Positions 31,503 to 43,076 are shown, counted from the stretch's first letter. The stretch is 64,000 nt of DNA from Purpureocillium takamizusanense (GCF_022605165.1 NC_063071.1:310001-374000); one strand, 5' to 3'. The notes: generated from the sequence alone by a model not told the origin. A program made the numbers and translations.

Positions 31503-32905
31503 TTTACTGTTAGCCGCGACGCCCCATCATGTCCACCCGCGCGCTGCTCTGCGCTTTTTCTCCCATCGCGTCATACCGCCCAGGCAACTACCTAACCTAC
31601 CGACCGCCTCACTGACTATGGTGATGGGGGTCCCTGCGACGCCCGCTCGACGTCGTGATGTTGCATCGCCCCCGGCATGCTAACCGGGCGTGTGATGTAC
31701 GTACGTACGTACTGTACTCTGAGCGGGAATTTTTATTTTCTCCCTCATTATATCCTCCCCCTTCCTCCCTACCCGAATTGTGGCAGTGCTCGGATGTTGC
31801 CCAAGCATCCGCATCCCGCATCGCACGGCTCATTAGTGACAGCCACCAACCACCACCCGCTACCGCTACCGCTGTCGCGACCGCTGCGTCGGTGCAAAAG
31901 TCTCTCCCGCAGCACCACCACCACCATGCGGGCGGCCCCATCCCACCGTTCCTCCCCATCATTTTCTCCATCCCCGGGACTCCCATCGTCCCCAGGACTC
32001 TTCCTCCCCCCTAACAAAAGACCCGCCACCGCCGCCGCATGTCTGCGAACAGTCGCCGCACCAAGTCATACGTTCCCTCCCCTCCCCTCCCCTCCACCCA
32101 CCTTCCCACCCAGGCATGTACGTACTCACACACTGTCGCGTCCTCTTCTTCACGCGGCGGAAGCGAGCGGGCGACCGCGGGCAACGTCCGGCGCCACCGA
32201 ACCGCAATGGATGGTGCCGCCCGGCGTCCGGGTGCCGAGAACGGGGCGGCGGGCCACCAACCACCCTGATGGCGACGGCCGGATGGAGCAGGATGTGGAT
32301 AACTTTCTTATCACCATCGTGGCTCGTCCTCTACTAATTCTTCTCCTCCTTCTTTCAGCACCAGCCGCAGCACTCGTGTTGAACGGGAAACTGCATCCCG
32401 AACCACGGGCCCATCCTCCCGGTGCCTGGGCGCCGACAAATGGCACGGAACGACCCGCAAGGACAGCGCGGAAAGCCGTATACGGATCGCTCTGTCGGTG
32501 CCATCGCGTGGTTTTTAATTTTTGAACTCCCATGGCAGTGGCCATTTTTCTTTAGGGCCCGGGTCCCGCGTAGCGCCGAGGGCACAACATCATCTCATGT
32601 TAGTGGCACGCGCCGGATCATGGGCGCCATGTTCAGTCCAACGACACAGTACAGTAGCACACCGCCGTCCATTCACAAGGGGACAAAAGAAGCGGTTGTC
32701 ATTCATCGTGTCATCATCAGCATCAATATTCGTGAGCCCGCTTTTCATGCGCCGCGCGACAGCAATTATTAGTCACGGCGGGAGTCATAATCAATACACA
32801 CCCGCCTTGGCATCATCGGCCAAGGGGTTCCCAAGACGCCAACGCCAACAACAAGGGGGGGGTCTGGGGTCAAAAGAGCACCCCATAAAACGCGCTCATT
32901 TTTGA

Positions 32906-32908
<3 letters not shown>

Positions 32909-32943
<35 letters not shown>
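32909..32943. repeat. (AC)n microsatellite
   Basis: About seventeen AC units, 28 bp beyond the stop of the MYND gene and likely within its 3' UTR. Confidence 0.95.
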
Positions 32944-32946
<3 letters not shown>

Positions 32947-32970
32947 ACATTGGCGCATCGCTTTGTTTTG

Positions 32971-34146
32971 TTAGCCGACGAAGCCGCCGCCCGCCGCCTT
33001 CTTCTTGGCCAGGCTCCGCAGCACGTCGACGGCGCCGGGCGTCTCGTACCACGACGCAAAGTTGTACCCGACCACGAGCAGCGCCTCGTCGCGCGTCCGC
33101 TGCCCGTACGGCCCGCTCGGCCGCTCCAGCACGCCCGCGTCCGGCTTGTTCACCAAGATGTCCCAAAAGTGCGGGTTGTACCGGTCGACGGCCGCGTACA
33201 GCCTGTTCACGTGTCCGCGCAGCCGCCGCGCCAGCCGCGCCGTCTCCTCGGGCCCCGCCAGCAGCAGCTCGCGCTGCCGCGCGCCGCCCACGATGCCGCC
33301 GCCGCCACTGCCTACAAGCTGGCCGCGGATCAGGTCGACAATCTCGGCGGGCACGGCGCCGCGCAGCGCCAGGCTCGCGTTCCGGATGGCCCGCAGGTCG
33401 AGCAGGACGCGGACCTTGACGAGCGTCACGGCGACGACGTGGCTCAGGGGCATCCAGCCTTTGCCGTTGACCCAACTGTCGAGCGGCTCCTCGAGCACGT
33501 CGGCGCCGGCGTCCTTGATGCCATGAAGGGTGGTGCGGCTCGCGTCCTCGTCGTCGTCGTTTTCGTCGTCGTTATGGTTCAAGTCGCGGTCGTCCTCCCG
33601 ACTCTTGGCCGCGGTGGTGGTATGCCAGCGGACAAAGTCGTAGGCGTCCTGGTCGCGGCCGAGGCGGATCAGCAGGCCCGGGACGACCTGGCGCACGCCC
33701 ATGCCGTCGGAGCGGCTCAGGCGCAGCATGTCGAGCAGGTGGTCGAGGCAGGTCTGGACGACGTCGGCGGGCCCGCCGGGGGTGCCGTAGCTGAGCAGCA
33801 GGGCGTCGACGAGGCCGTAGCGGGCGCGCATGTAGGGCCGCGTCTCGAGTATGGACCAGAAGTTGCCGACCTCGGTGTCGAACATGCGCTCGGGCGTGAG
33901 CATGTCGCCGGGCATGTCGCGCAGCTTGACGTACTCGGCCTCGTAGTGCGCGCGCGCCTTCCTGATGACCCTGCAGGGGATGCGGTGCTCCTCGCGGTCC
34001 GCCGCCTGGCACGCCCGCCCGCAGTAGTAGACGGCCTGGCACGCGGCGCAGCGCATCACGTCGGCGGACCGGCTGCGGCACAGCTCGCAGGCACGCGGCG
34101 CGAGCCCGTCGAGCTTGTCGAGCTCGGCGTTCATGATGAGCGGCAT
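32971..34146 (-). CDS. MYND zinc-finger protein
   Basis: A single-exon 391-residue protein starting with a canonical MYND finger. Ligands are Cys 20, 23, 33, 36, 42 and 46, His 54 and Cys 58 (CELCRSRS, CAACQAVYYCGRAC, HRIPC). MYND fingers bind proline-rich partners, often in transcriptional regulators. The remaining approximately 330 residues form a helical region found in many Hypocreales and other fungi (MFDTEVGNFWSILETRPYM, RYGLVDALLLSYGT, DNP/YNPHFWDILV-like block near the C-terminus). No SET domain is present, so it is not an SMYD methyltransferase. An acidic Asp/Glu/Asn insert (about residues 188-205) is low-complexity. Start at 34146, with a second ATG 12 nt inside. Confidence 0.9.
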   Translation of the reverse strand: MPLIMNAELDKLDGLAPRACELCRSRSADVMRCAACQAVYYCGRACQAADREEHRIPCRVIRKARAHYEAEYVKLRDMPGDMLTPERMFDTEVGNFWSILETRPYMRARYGLVDALLLSYGTPGGPADVVQTCLDHLLDMLRLSRSDGMGVRQVVPGLLIRLGRDQDAYDFVRWHTTTAAKSREDDRDLNHNDDENDDDEDASRTTLHGIKDAGADVLEEPLDSWVNGKGWMPLSHVVAVTLVKVRVLLDLRAIRNASLALRGAVPAEIVDLIRGQLVGSGGGGIVGGARQRELLLAGPEETARLARRLRGHVNRLYAAVDRYNPHFWDILVNKPDAGVLERPSGPYGQRTRDEALLVVGYNFASWYETPGAVDVLRSLAKKKAAGGGFVG

Positions 34147-35123
34147 GCTGGGTGGTTGTGCTGGTTGTGCTCGTCGTGTTGGTGGCGGTTGTGCTTGTGC
34201 TCGTCGTGGATCAGCCTCGGGTTAGGTCTGGTCTCGCGTAGAGTGGAAGACGCAGACGTGGTGGCCCAGACGCGTCCATGCGTAAAACGAGACGCGTCGC
34301 CATCCATGCAGCCCAGCCCCGGCGGCCATCGACCACAGCGCTGGGATCCAATGGATGGATTTGGATGTTCTGTGCAGCTGTTGATTTGCGGAGCATGGGC
34401 ACCGGGCCTGGACCCCTGAATGAGGTGTGGTCCAGGGGCGGTCCCTTCAGCGGACGGGCGCCTGTGCCTTACTGCTATGGAAGTTACCCCCACCCACAGT
34501 GAAAGCGGCCCGATCGTCAACTGCCGACTGGCCGGCGTGAATGGAACCCACCACCACCTACGAAGTACCTGCATGCATGCATGGACCCTGCAACTCGACA
34601 CCACCTCTCCGACTTCGTCGCCTGTCAGATCAGATGCGTCCAACTACTAACTACGAAGTGCCCCTACTATATGTCGAGGCCGCACTCACCTCATCGAACC
34701 GCACAGCCCCCCGAGTGGCATGGTAGGTGTATCTCGAAATTTGCCAACGTAGTACTCTTACTACTCTACAGTATACAGGTCCCGCGCATACTTCATTAGT
34801 ACGGGCGTCCTCTGCAACCGCCCAGAGAAATGCACCTCAACGCCATACCATGCCGTACCGTGTCGTGCCATGCGATCCCTTCTATACAAACGACGTCTGT
34901 CCAACCGTCGTCAAGTCTCTCCTGCGTCTTTCTGTCTGCGCCCATCGCAAACCGTGCTTCTTTCGTGTCGCCCGTCCCCTTCGTCTTCGTCTTCCTCGTC
35001 GACATCATCGACCCCATCGTCAACCTCATCGCCGGCCTCGTCATCGACGACGAACCCCTCTTCGTCCCAGATTTCAACGCCAACCACGGACACCTGGGGG
35101 TGTGTCATCACTCGCCCGCCCGT
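34147..35123. other. Intergenic with in-frame acidic continuation
   Basis: About 980 bp. The part at 34911-35123 stays open on the - strand in the same frame as the neighbouring RING-like gene after its stop and would encode an acidic stretch. The rest (34147-34900) holds no recognised gene. Confidence 0.45.
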
Positions 35124-35963
35124 CTAGTCAAACGCAAAGTCAATCATGTCGTCCGGCTCGCCCAAAAAGTCCATCAGGTGGTCCGTCGCGTCTCCGTCGG
35201 GATTGTTGAGCCACGCCTCCACGTCCAGCGGCTCCTCCTCACCCTCACCCTCACCCTCACCCTCCGCGCCCCCAGTCGCGCTCGGCAGCTCCACGCCCGC
35301 GTACGGCACGCGAAACACCACGCCCTGCATCAGCAGCTGCGGCCGCCACCCGCGCTCCGCCCGCAGGCCGCTGAGCCCGGCCACCAGCTCCGGCATCCTC
35401 TCCTCGGCCAGACGTCGCAGCTCCGGCATCGCCAGCGGCGCCGCCCCCCCCGCGCCGAACTCCTCAATGGTCATCTCGGGCGCCACCCACCCGTGCAGCG
35501 CGTCCATGCCCGTCCCCAGGCACGCCACCGCGCACTCCGTCCCGGGCACCCCCAGCCCTCTCGCCTCCGCCGTGAGCCGCCGCAGCAGCCGCTCCGCCAC
35601 GCACCGCCCGCATGCCTTGCCCACCGTCTCGCACCCGAGCTTGAACACGCCCGGCGGGATCGGCGGCTTCTCCGCGCCGCCCGCCGCCACCGCCGAGAAG
35701 GCCACCTGGTGCGCGCACTCGCCCTCGGGAATCGGGCCGGGCACCTCCGCGGCGCTGCGCCGCCAGATGCACGAGTTGCAGCGGTTGCAGAGGGACGCCT
35801 CCGTGAAGGGCCGGGCCGTGTCGAAGCACCGCTGACAGAGGATGTGCCCGCACGGGAACACGTACTGCTTCGTGCACGGGTTGAGCGCCGCCGAAGCAAG
35901 GTCCGCGAGGTTGCCGCGGCAGCGGAGGCACGCCAGGGCCCGATGGTAGTTGCGCTGAGCCAT
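35124..35963 (-). CDS. RING-like zinc-binding protein, acidic C-terminus
   Basis: About 279 residues if the ATG at 35963 is used. A RING-like cysteine/histidine array runs through the first 65 residues: Cys 12 and 15, Cys 30, then CGHILCQRC (Cys 38, His 40, Cys 43, Cys 46), and Cys 59, 62 and 65. Such fingers are found in E3 ubiquitin ligases, but spacing is not the standard C3HC4, so activity is uncertain. A Glu/Gly-rich stretch precedes the C-terminal DHLMDFLGEPDDMIDF, which could act as an acidic activation-like or docking motif. The start is unsure: another ATG at 36008 is in frame, and a CTGCAG acceptor-like site lies just upstream of 35963, so a 5' exon may exist. The family is otherwise unknown to me. 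Confidence 0.65.
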   Translation of the reverse strand: MAQRNYHRALACLRCRGNLADLASAALNPCTKQYVFPCGHILCQRCFDTARPFTEASLCNRCNSCIWRRSAAEVPGPIPEGECAHQVAFSAVAAGGAEKPPIPPGVFKLGCETVGKACGRCVAERLLRRLTAEARGLGVPGTECAVACLGTGMDALHGWVAPEMTIEEFGAGGAAPLAMPELRRLAEERMPELVAGLSGLRAERGWRPQLLMQGVVFRVPYAGVELPSATGGAEGEGEGEGEEEPLDVEAWLNNPDGDATDHLMDFLGEPDDMIDFAFD

Positions 35964-37600
35964 CTGGCTGCAGGCCAAGAATGTCAGCCCCTGCCTTGGA
36001 CCACTCATGACTGCGATCGGGGTCTCCTTCTTCGTTTTTCTTCTTCTTGTTTTCTCTCCGTTTCCCCTCTCTCGCAGCGTCAAACAAACGGTGTGTGCCA
36101 CTCACTTCAGTCCGCCGTGTGCTGCTCGGAGCGCGGGCCGCCCCAAAACTCGGTCGAGTAAACTGCGTAGGTAGGTACTTGCTCTCGTCGCCGGGGAGCA
36201 GGAGCGACTCGCCTCGCCTCCGTTCCGTGGACGAGTACGCCAGACAGTCGCGGTGACCTTTTTTTCCCCAAAGCCCTAGCGAATGTCAGTTGCCTGTACC
36301 GCTACATGTGCCACTCGCACGCACGCTCAGTCACCCACTCTCAACTAGAGAAGTAAGCCTCCTCTATTCACGCCGTAGTCTGGACAGGGAGCTTGCTTTT
36401 TGTCGGTGTCGGTGCCAAGGGGCGTTTTCGCAGATATTAGGTACGCAGCCGTCTCGTCGCCACAGCAGACTCTGTGTTCAATCCCACTTCTTCCTCGGAC
36501 AACAAGGCGGCGCGCCGCAAACCAGCAGAAAAAGGGGAAGCTGTCTCTCTCTCTTTCTCTATCTCTCTTCCAAGACGAAGCGTGAGTAATGCTCAAAGGC
36601 GAATAAGTACGGGGAGGGCGTAGCGTGAGTGACGGACAGAGAGGAAAGAAGAGGAAGAAGAAGAAGAAGAGCTCGTGAATATGTAGTGGGGAGCGAGCGA
36701 GCGAGGGAACGAGGTCAGAACGCTTCACGATGTCCTCTTCGCACACGCACACGCACACGCGAAGAAAGCACGCTTAACGCGCTGATTCACAGGTACGCCT
36801 ACCAACCCGCCCGCTCTGATGGTTTCAGAAATAACGACAGTGGAGACAATGTCAACGATGATGCGGTGCGTTGGCGTGCGTTTCGCGATGAGAAAGTGCG
36901 AGTAGGAGAGAGTGGGAGTCAAAGAACAAACGGAAGAATCAGCAGCGACAAGACGACACAAGACGAGGTGGGAGAGGAGGTGAACAACATGCTGGCCACT
37001 CCACGACGAGCCCTCATAAACACACCCGCACACACACGTGTACAGTCACGGCTAGGCGGGCGGGCAGGCAGGCTTGCGGACTGAACACAAACGTACAGCT
37101 GCCCGCCAGCTGGTGCCGCTGCTCGCACGCGTGACGGGGCAACGCCAGGGACTGATTAGCAAGATGTCTGCCTGTATTCACGGCACAAAGGACAGAACGC
37201 AAAACTGTGCGCGGCGGCTCGCCCGGGGCAACCACAATATCCCACCGGAGACTGACTGCACCGGGACTACACAACGTCAGTCACCCGCCGCCAGTTGCGG
37301 GCGGTCAGCAGTCTGGCCTCCTCCTAGGCGCCACGCTCGCATCACCAACGCAGGAGTCATCAGTCTCGCAACAGTAGAATGATGATATATACCAAAAAAT
37401 TGAGTGAGCAATGCTTCGTAGCACCGTAGACCCTCTAGTGATGTAGATTCTCGACGTCATCCTATCATATTAGTGACCCTGACACCTTTGCCTCCGCAAG
37501 CCATCTCTCCCCTTCCAAGACGGATGATTATGATGGTGGGGGGGCGGCGGTGGGGAGTGTGGTCCGACTTGGGTATCGTACAGCGGCAGCGCGTCCAAGA
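35964..37600. other. Gene-poor spacer
   Basis: About 1.6 kb upstream of the RING-like gene and downstream of ERG12. It has a TAGGTAGGTACTT word at about 36168-36180, a short (CTCT) run near 36543-36570 and an (ACGC)n-type run near 36739-36757. No gene supported. Confidence 0.5.
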
Positions 37601-39168
37601 TTACCGGTTCTCGACGCGCCAAAACTTCCAGCCCTCGCGCTCGCCGCCGTCGCCATGCACGCCGACCAGGCTCTCGACGCCCTTAGTCCCCTCGGCGTTG
37701 AGGAACTTTTCCACGTCAATCTCCATGCCACCCTCTTGGTCCTCCTCGGTGCCGTTCTTGAGTACCGCCGGCCAGAGCACGCCGACACCGTCGCCGCCCA
37801 GGATCGTCTCGAACCTTTGGTAGTTTTCGTCCTCCAGCTGCTGCTCAAGCTTGCGCAGCTTCTCCTTGGACACGCCCGGTCGCATGAGGGTGATGGAGCA
37901 CCCACCACCGCCGGCACCCGTGAGCTTGGTCCAGCCGATGCCCTGGTGGTCGACGAGCTCCCTCACCCTCTCGAGGCGCGGATGCGACACGCCCAGTGAA
38001 ACCAACAAGCCGTGATTGATGGTCATCAGCTCGCCCACCCTCCGCAGCGACTCTTCCTCCTCCTCATCAAAGTCTTCGTGCTCGATGAGCTCGGCCGCGC
38101 TCCCGGTGAGCTTGTCCATGGCGTCCAAGATGGTCCCCACCAGCTTGGGGTGCGTGTCCTTGAGCTTGGCGACCTTTGCGACCTCGTGCTCGGTCGACTT
38201 GGGCTGCCGAGTGTCCACCAGCAGGAGGGAGAGCTCCGGAAAGTCCCACAGCGGGCGCACCGACGGCGGCCCGGTGTAGTCTGTGCGGCGGAAGACGACG
38301 GCCTTGCCCTGGGTGGCCACGGTGTTGTCCACGCCCGAGGGGTTGCCGTGGATGCACATCTCGGCGACAAAGGCCCACCTGTTGATGCGCTCAACCTGCA
38401 GCCGTGCCTCCTCGTGCGGCTGGTCGGGGTGCGGCCCAGACAGTGTCCGCAGCTGGATGAGCAGTGCGACGGACAGGCAGACGGACACAGACGCGCTGCT
38501 GCCGAGGCCGGCGCTGACTGGTATGGTGGATCGAAGCGTGTACAGGCACCCGGGAAAGGCCGGCGATGCGAGCGAGAGGAAGAGGTAGAGGAAGGCAAAG
38601 GCCGAGTTGCGCTGGACTTTGCGCGTCTCGTCGGGCTGGTCGGTGCCCACGACGTCAATGTGCGGCTGCAAGACGGAGACGAGTTCGGGGTCGAGCTCGG
38701 TGACGAGGGAGTAGTACGACTTCTTCTTGGAGGGGCTCTGGAAGACATTCCAGGGCAGGTCGTCAATGTTCCACGTGTGGATGAGGTCGATGTCGGGGAA
38801 CCGCAGCGAGACCGTCCGCTTCGACTTGGAGAGGGTCGTGACGTGGAGATAGGAGCGGAGGGAGATGGCGGCGGCAATGGCGGTCTAGAGGGGAAGAGGG
38901 CGTCCGTCAGTAAGGAAGGAGGCCGGGCCGTCGCCCGCTTCGTGGCCTCGCGGCAGCTCACCTTGCCGTGTACGACTGAGTGCTCGCCAAAGACAATGAC
39001 CTTGCCCGGCGCAGACACCATGAAGGGCGGTGCCATGGGGCTCGACTGCTTGCGGTCCATCTTGAGGCGATGGGAAAGGGGCCCGTTGCCGTTCACATAG
39101 GACGTCCCATTGCTGGAACCGCGAGCGTCGGCGGCGCCGTTGAGCATGTCGGGGTCCGTGACGGACAT
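37601..39168 (-). CDS. ERG12: Mevalonate kinase
   Basis: Phosphorylates mevalonate with ATP in the cytosolic isoprenoid pathway that feeds sterols, dolichol and prenyl groups. Two exons, 39168-38962 and 38884-37601, give 496 residues. The intron is 77 nt with a CTGAC branch site and joins VVHGK to TAIAAAISLRSYL. GHMP-kinase motifs are all present: motif 1 VSAPGKVIVFGEHSVVHGK, motif 2 PVSAGLGSSASVSV with the ATP-binding loop, the substrate-site segment HGNPSGVDNTVATQG, and motif 3 KLTGAGGGGCSITLM. It is longer than yeast Erg12 (443) because of a 49-residue N-terminal extension and a hydrophilic C-terminal extension after about residue 440. ERG5 lies about 18 kb away, but the genes are separated by unrelated ones. 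Confidence 0.96.
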
Positions 39169-42100
39169 TCAGCACCCGGTGATGGGGACGACGGACGGGC
39201 ACTCGCGCAGTTAATGCGACTCGAGTCGGGTGTGTGATGATGTGTCGAGTCTGGGTGCCGGTTCGCGAGTGAGGCGTGGTCGCACAAGGAGGTCGCAGTC
39301 TTGGAGCGGTCGTCGCTGGTCGTTGTTCACGTCGTCGTCCGTCCGTCCGTCTTTGTCGTCGTTGTGACCGCAATCGTCGCTCGTGGTCGTCGTGCACGGG
39401 CAATGGGGATATAGAATGGAAGCCAGGAGGGGGCCGCGTAGTCCTATCGAGGTGGGCAAAATGGACGGACGTGCCAAAGTCAAAAGTGATGATAATAAAC
39501 GGGGGGGGCAGTGCCAGGGGGGGGGGCCATGGGGCGGTTCGCTACTGCAGCAGAGCCACACCACCTCTTTATTACCTAGCTCGCCTCCGCTGACAAGCTG
39601 GGCTGACTACAACCTCACCACCTGCAATGCACCTTCCAGACCTTCCAGCCTATGCAGGGCCGCCCGCCCCCCAGGCACAGGCGCCCCCAAAAGGGGACCC
39701 TGGCCAGGCCAATCCAGTGGCACCGACCCGCATAGGTAAGGTGACGGGGAACACCCATACAGGTAGGAAACTTTCCTCACTGGGTACTCTTTATGCGCTG
39801 TCTCCTTCCTTTCTTTTGTCCTTCCTTGGCCCCCGCACTCGTCACCACCAACAACAGGCAACAGACACAGGCGATGCATACAAAGTAGGCACATACGTAG
39901 TTATTAGAGACCAACGCCAGCAGCCCATGTCATGTCTTGTGCAGCACATCCGACCTTGTCCCGGGCAGTCGCTCGTTCAACCTCGAGGCATCGCGTCGGA
40001 CTCGGCAGGGCATCCGGCTAACTAACGTTAGTACCTAGCAGTTTGTAATTGCAGGCGTTCGATTGGGGGGGTGTCTCTGGTGGGTGGTGGATAGTGAAGT
40101 GCGTGTGTGTGTGTGGCTTTGCCTAGTGTCGGAAACTGTATCGGATCCTCTGTCGGGTCTCGACCCCGAACGATTAGCTAGTAACTACAGTATTCCTACC
40201 TGCCTTCTGCCCTACTAGGTAGGTACTGAGTGCGTGCAAGTAAGCTGATTCCCTGCATCGGACAACTGGTTTCGCAACGATATCTGGCGGACAAATCAAT
40301 GCTTCGATGCGCCAGCGTGTGTCACTTCCTCAGTCCTACAAACCCAATGATATCCCTGTACGGTACAACATGTCAGACGTCCACGGACTTGAGTGCTACC
40401 CACTCTTGTCATCACCTCTTCCGACCCCATCCCATGCATCATTCTGCCTGCCACACCACCGCCAACCACCGCCTGGCAACGGCCATCTCGGCAACGCTAG
40501 CCCAAGTTCGTTCTCCGATCTTTTTTTTTTCCTTCTCCTGATCGTCAGCGCCGACGTCCAGGGACGGATGCAACTGTACCGGCCCGCCATCGCGAGGCCT
40601 ACGCAGCCTAAGCAGGCATCGACCCCCGTCGGCGCGATGGCTGTCGTAGTCAAGAGGGCAGGCACACATGGACGACATTCCACATCAGGAGGCCCTTGAC
40701 AGGTTTTCGCTCTTGGCAGTCTGCAAGCTTACGTTGTTAAAGAGCCGTATGTATATTGTGCCAGCCAAGTCTGTATACGCAAACGGCACAGCCTCGTTCG
40801 TCCTGCGAAACTCTGCTCCCATTCAGCCCAACGGCCGCCCCGCTGCCACTGTACCACCGTCTGCCCCTTCATTCAGTAGGCACTCTGTGCATTGCAGAGT
40901 AGCGATACCTTGAGCAGTCATCACGGACACTCTACCGTCACTGCCGTAGGTCCACATCCCTACCTCTACCCACCGTGGCATCGTGGGACTGGGTGCCATG
41001 CATGCATGGCAAACCATGTCTGGCGACGGTGACCCGCCGACGGCCCAACTCGGGCCCGGTTCACGAGCAGCAAGCACCGCATACCCCAATCTTTCCCCGC
41101 CATGGACGAACTTCTTGGACCCGGGAGGCTTGATGTCGCCGATCCAGCAGGGGCCAGGCACACATTCACCCGGTCGTTTGACAATGCACGCATGAATGGG
41201 CGACCCGAGCAGAGGGAGAGAGAGAGGGGGGGAGGGGGTGGGCGACAAACAGGTATAACTTGGGTACGTAGTGCCCGACTCGTCCTGTGGCCAAGCCTCC
41301 CCCATTTTGTGAGGATGCGGGGAAGTTGATCCCTCCTCGACTGATAATGGCCCACGTTCCAGAGCATCAAGGAAGGAGGCAGCACCGGGCCGTCCGTCCG
41401 CCCGCCCGTCACTGAACACACACACACACACACACACACACATGGGCACTGCGCGCAATCAAGCAACCGGCCATGATCGTATTTCGCCTGGAACCTATTC
41501 TCGAGCAGCAACCAGCCCCAGCTGAAGAGGCCCCGCCGCCCTCCCAGGTCAAGTCGGGTGGAAGCGTGCCAGCCCATGATGGCCCAAGAGCGCGATGCGG
41601 CTGGTGGTGGCAGATGATGGGTGGGCTTTTGACAGCTGCCTTTTCCACAGGTGGTTGCGTGACGCGGGACGCCTGGAAAGAGAAAAAGAGGACGCCACCC
41701 TCGTTGGCCCTCCGCCGTAGTGCAAGCGTTTCCATGTCCGCCGCTGGGGCTAGAAAAGTCAAAACCGACTGAGCTGGCAAATGGCACCACGACCAAGTTT
41801 GAGCCTGGCTGGCTGGCTGGCTGGCGCCCTCTCTTTCTTGTGCCATCCGGTTTGCCTGGCGGCGGCGACGGCGGCGGCGGCGTTGACGGCGGCGATCCAC
41901 CGCTGCTCCTTCTGCCGCCGGGCGTCGTCGGGTGTGAGCCGACAGGTATGTGTGTACCTACGCAGCCCCGGAGGCTCAGAGGCAATTGTCCCCCTACCTA
42001 GGTACTAAGGTAGGCAAGAGTGAGGAGGCAAGGCACTGGAGGCAGGCCCCCCCCTTCCGCGCGTGGGTTACGACGTCATTCCAACGTTGCCTACGGTAGT

Positions 42101-42353
42101 GGATTAGTAGCTATAACTACGGCGCCATCGCCTGGTGCCTCATCGTGCAAGCAATACTAAAGCCAATGGTCAATTGACGTTGGCCCGCGCATAACCTCAA
42201 CTCTCATCATCCCTACCTATATCCACGATCTCGCTCGCGTGTTTTCCTCATCCCCACGCGTCCGCGTCCGCGTTCCGCATCTCAGATTCGATCGGTCGAA
42301 ACCACTCTGAGGACCAGCTACTAATCCCGTTGGCTGCCCCCGCCGCCGCCGCG
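39169..42353. other. Long gene-poor spacer with TAGGTA-type words and (CA)n
   Basis: About 3.2 kb with no supportable gene. It holds G runs near 39502 and 39520, a (GT)n run near 40104-40113, (CA)n at 41416-41442 and short palindrome-like TACCTAGGTA words near 40030, 40213-40227 and 41993-42014. A long - strand open frame across 40966-41985 runs through the CA repeat and is not called. Confidence 0.6.
41416..41442. repeat. (CA)n microsatellite
   Basis: About thirteen CA units. Confidence 0.95.
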
Positions 42354-43076
42354 ATGCCCGTCACGGAGCTCGCCATCCTCAAGCTGAGGGGCGGCCACGA
42401 CCAGCTCGAGTTCCTCGAGACCCTCATGGAGGTGCAGGAGCTGCAGGACGAGTGGATACACGAGAACAAGCCGTGCCACCTCGAGCCCAACGCCAACCTC
42501 AGCAGCATGTACGTCGAGGAGGCCGACCCCCCCTCGCTGCTCATCACCGCCCCCTGGGACTCGCCCGAGGCGCACGGCGAGTGGATCCAGAGTCGCGAGA
42601 ACCAGGACTGCAACGGCAAGCTCTCCCAGTACATCCGCCCGGGCTGCGACTCGGTCCTCATGTTCCACATGGACGCCGCCGGTGCCGGTGCTGGTGATGG
42701 TGATGGTGATGGTCGTGGTGGTGCCGCTGCTGCTGGTGACGGTAGCGACGGCAGTGGCTGTCACAAAAACACCGCCGCGCGCAGCAGGCAGATGCGCAGG
42801 CCCTTTGAGAACCAGCGCAGCTTCAACGTCTGCCGCCTCAGCGTCGACCCGGCCAAGCGCGACGCCCTGGAGGACGCCTACCGCCGCCTCGAGGACCAGT
42901 CGCGCCCGGCGCCCGGCGCGGAGCCCAAGGTCTGGGGTGGCTGGCGGATCGAGAAGTCGGGCGACAACGAGGACCTGGTCGTCTTCTGGAGCGACGAAGT
43001 CCCCAACGAACGACTCGAGCCGCTCATGAGCTTCACCGACGACATTATCCGTCGCCGCTTCACGCACGTCGTGTAG
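42354..43076 (+). CDS. ABM-like dimeric alpha/beta-barrel protein
   Basis: A single-exon 240-residue protein. The N-terminus (PVTELAILKLRGG then a helix LEFLETLMEVQELQDEW) and a second copy starting around SFNVCRLSVDPAKRDALEDAYR look like two ferredoxin-like halves of the antibiotic-biosynthesis-monooxygenase / EthD type of fold, joined by a Gly/Ala/Asp-rich linker. Repeated elements WDSPEAHGEWIQS and WSDEVPNERLEPL are compatible with that. This assignment rests on pattern only and no catalytic residue can be named. The ATG at 42354 is used because upstream in-frame starts are non-ATG. The sequence is cytosolic-looking, without signal peptide or helix. Confidence 0.75.
   Translation: MPVTELAILKLRGGHDQLEFLETLMEVQELQDEWIHENKPCHLEPNANLSSMYVEEADPPSLLITAPWDSPEAHGEWIQSRENQDCNGKLSQYIRPGCDSVLMFHMDAAGAGAGDGDGDGRGGAAAAGDGSDGSGCHKNTAARSRQMRRPFENQRSFNVCRLSVDPAKRDALEDAYRRLEDQSRPAPGAEPKVWGGWRIEKSGDNEDLVVFWSDEVPNERLEPLMSFTDDIIRRRFTHVV

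Larger units (their letters stand above)
29746..32970. other. Long gene-poor spacer rich in simple repeats
   Basis: About 3.2 kb with no supportable gene. It holds (GA)n at 30387-30426, (CAT)n at 31358-31384, a C-rich homopolymer tract at 31479-31502, repeated ACGTAC words near 31290-31310 and 31697-31712, and (AC)n at 32909-32943. The long open frame on + across 31677-32525 is low-complexity and not called. Confidence 0.6.

Noticed and set aside
31677..32525. A 282-codon open frame on + in the repeat-rich spacer
   Set aside because: Low-complexity Pro/Ser/Arg/Thr sequence across several simple repeats; no domain or splice support.
32902..34419. A 505-codon open frame on + opposite the MYND gene
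   Set aside because: Begins inside the (AC)n repeat and mirrors the MYND coding strand; no recognisable domain.
34830..36161. A 443-codon open frame on + opposite the RING-like gene
   Set aside because: Arg/His/Leu-rich antisense shadow; the - strand has the coherent zinc-binding array.
40966..41985. A 339-codon open frame on - in the 39-42 kb spacer
   Set aside because: Runs through a CA microsatellite giving a Cys-Val repeat, Pro-rich and without a domain; most likely chance.
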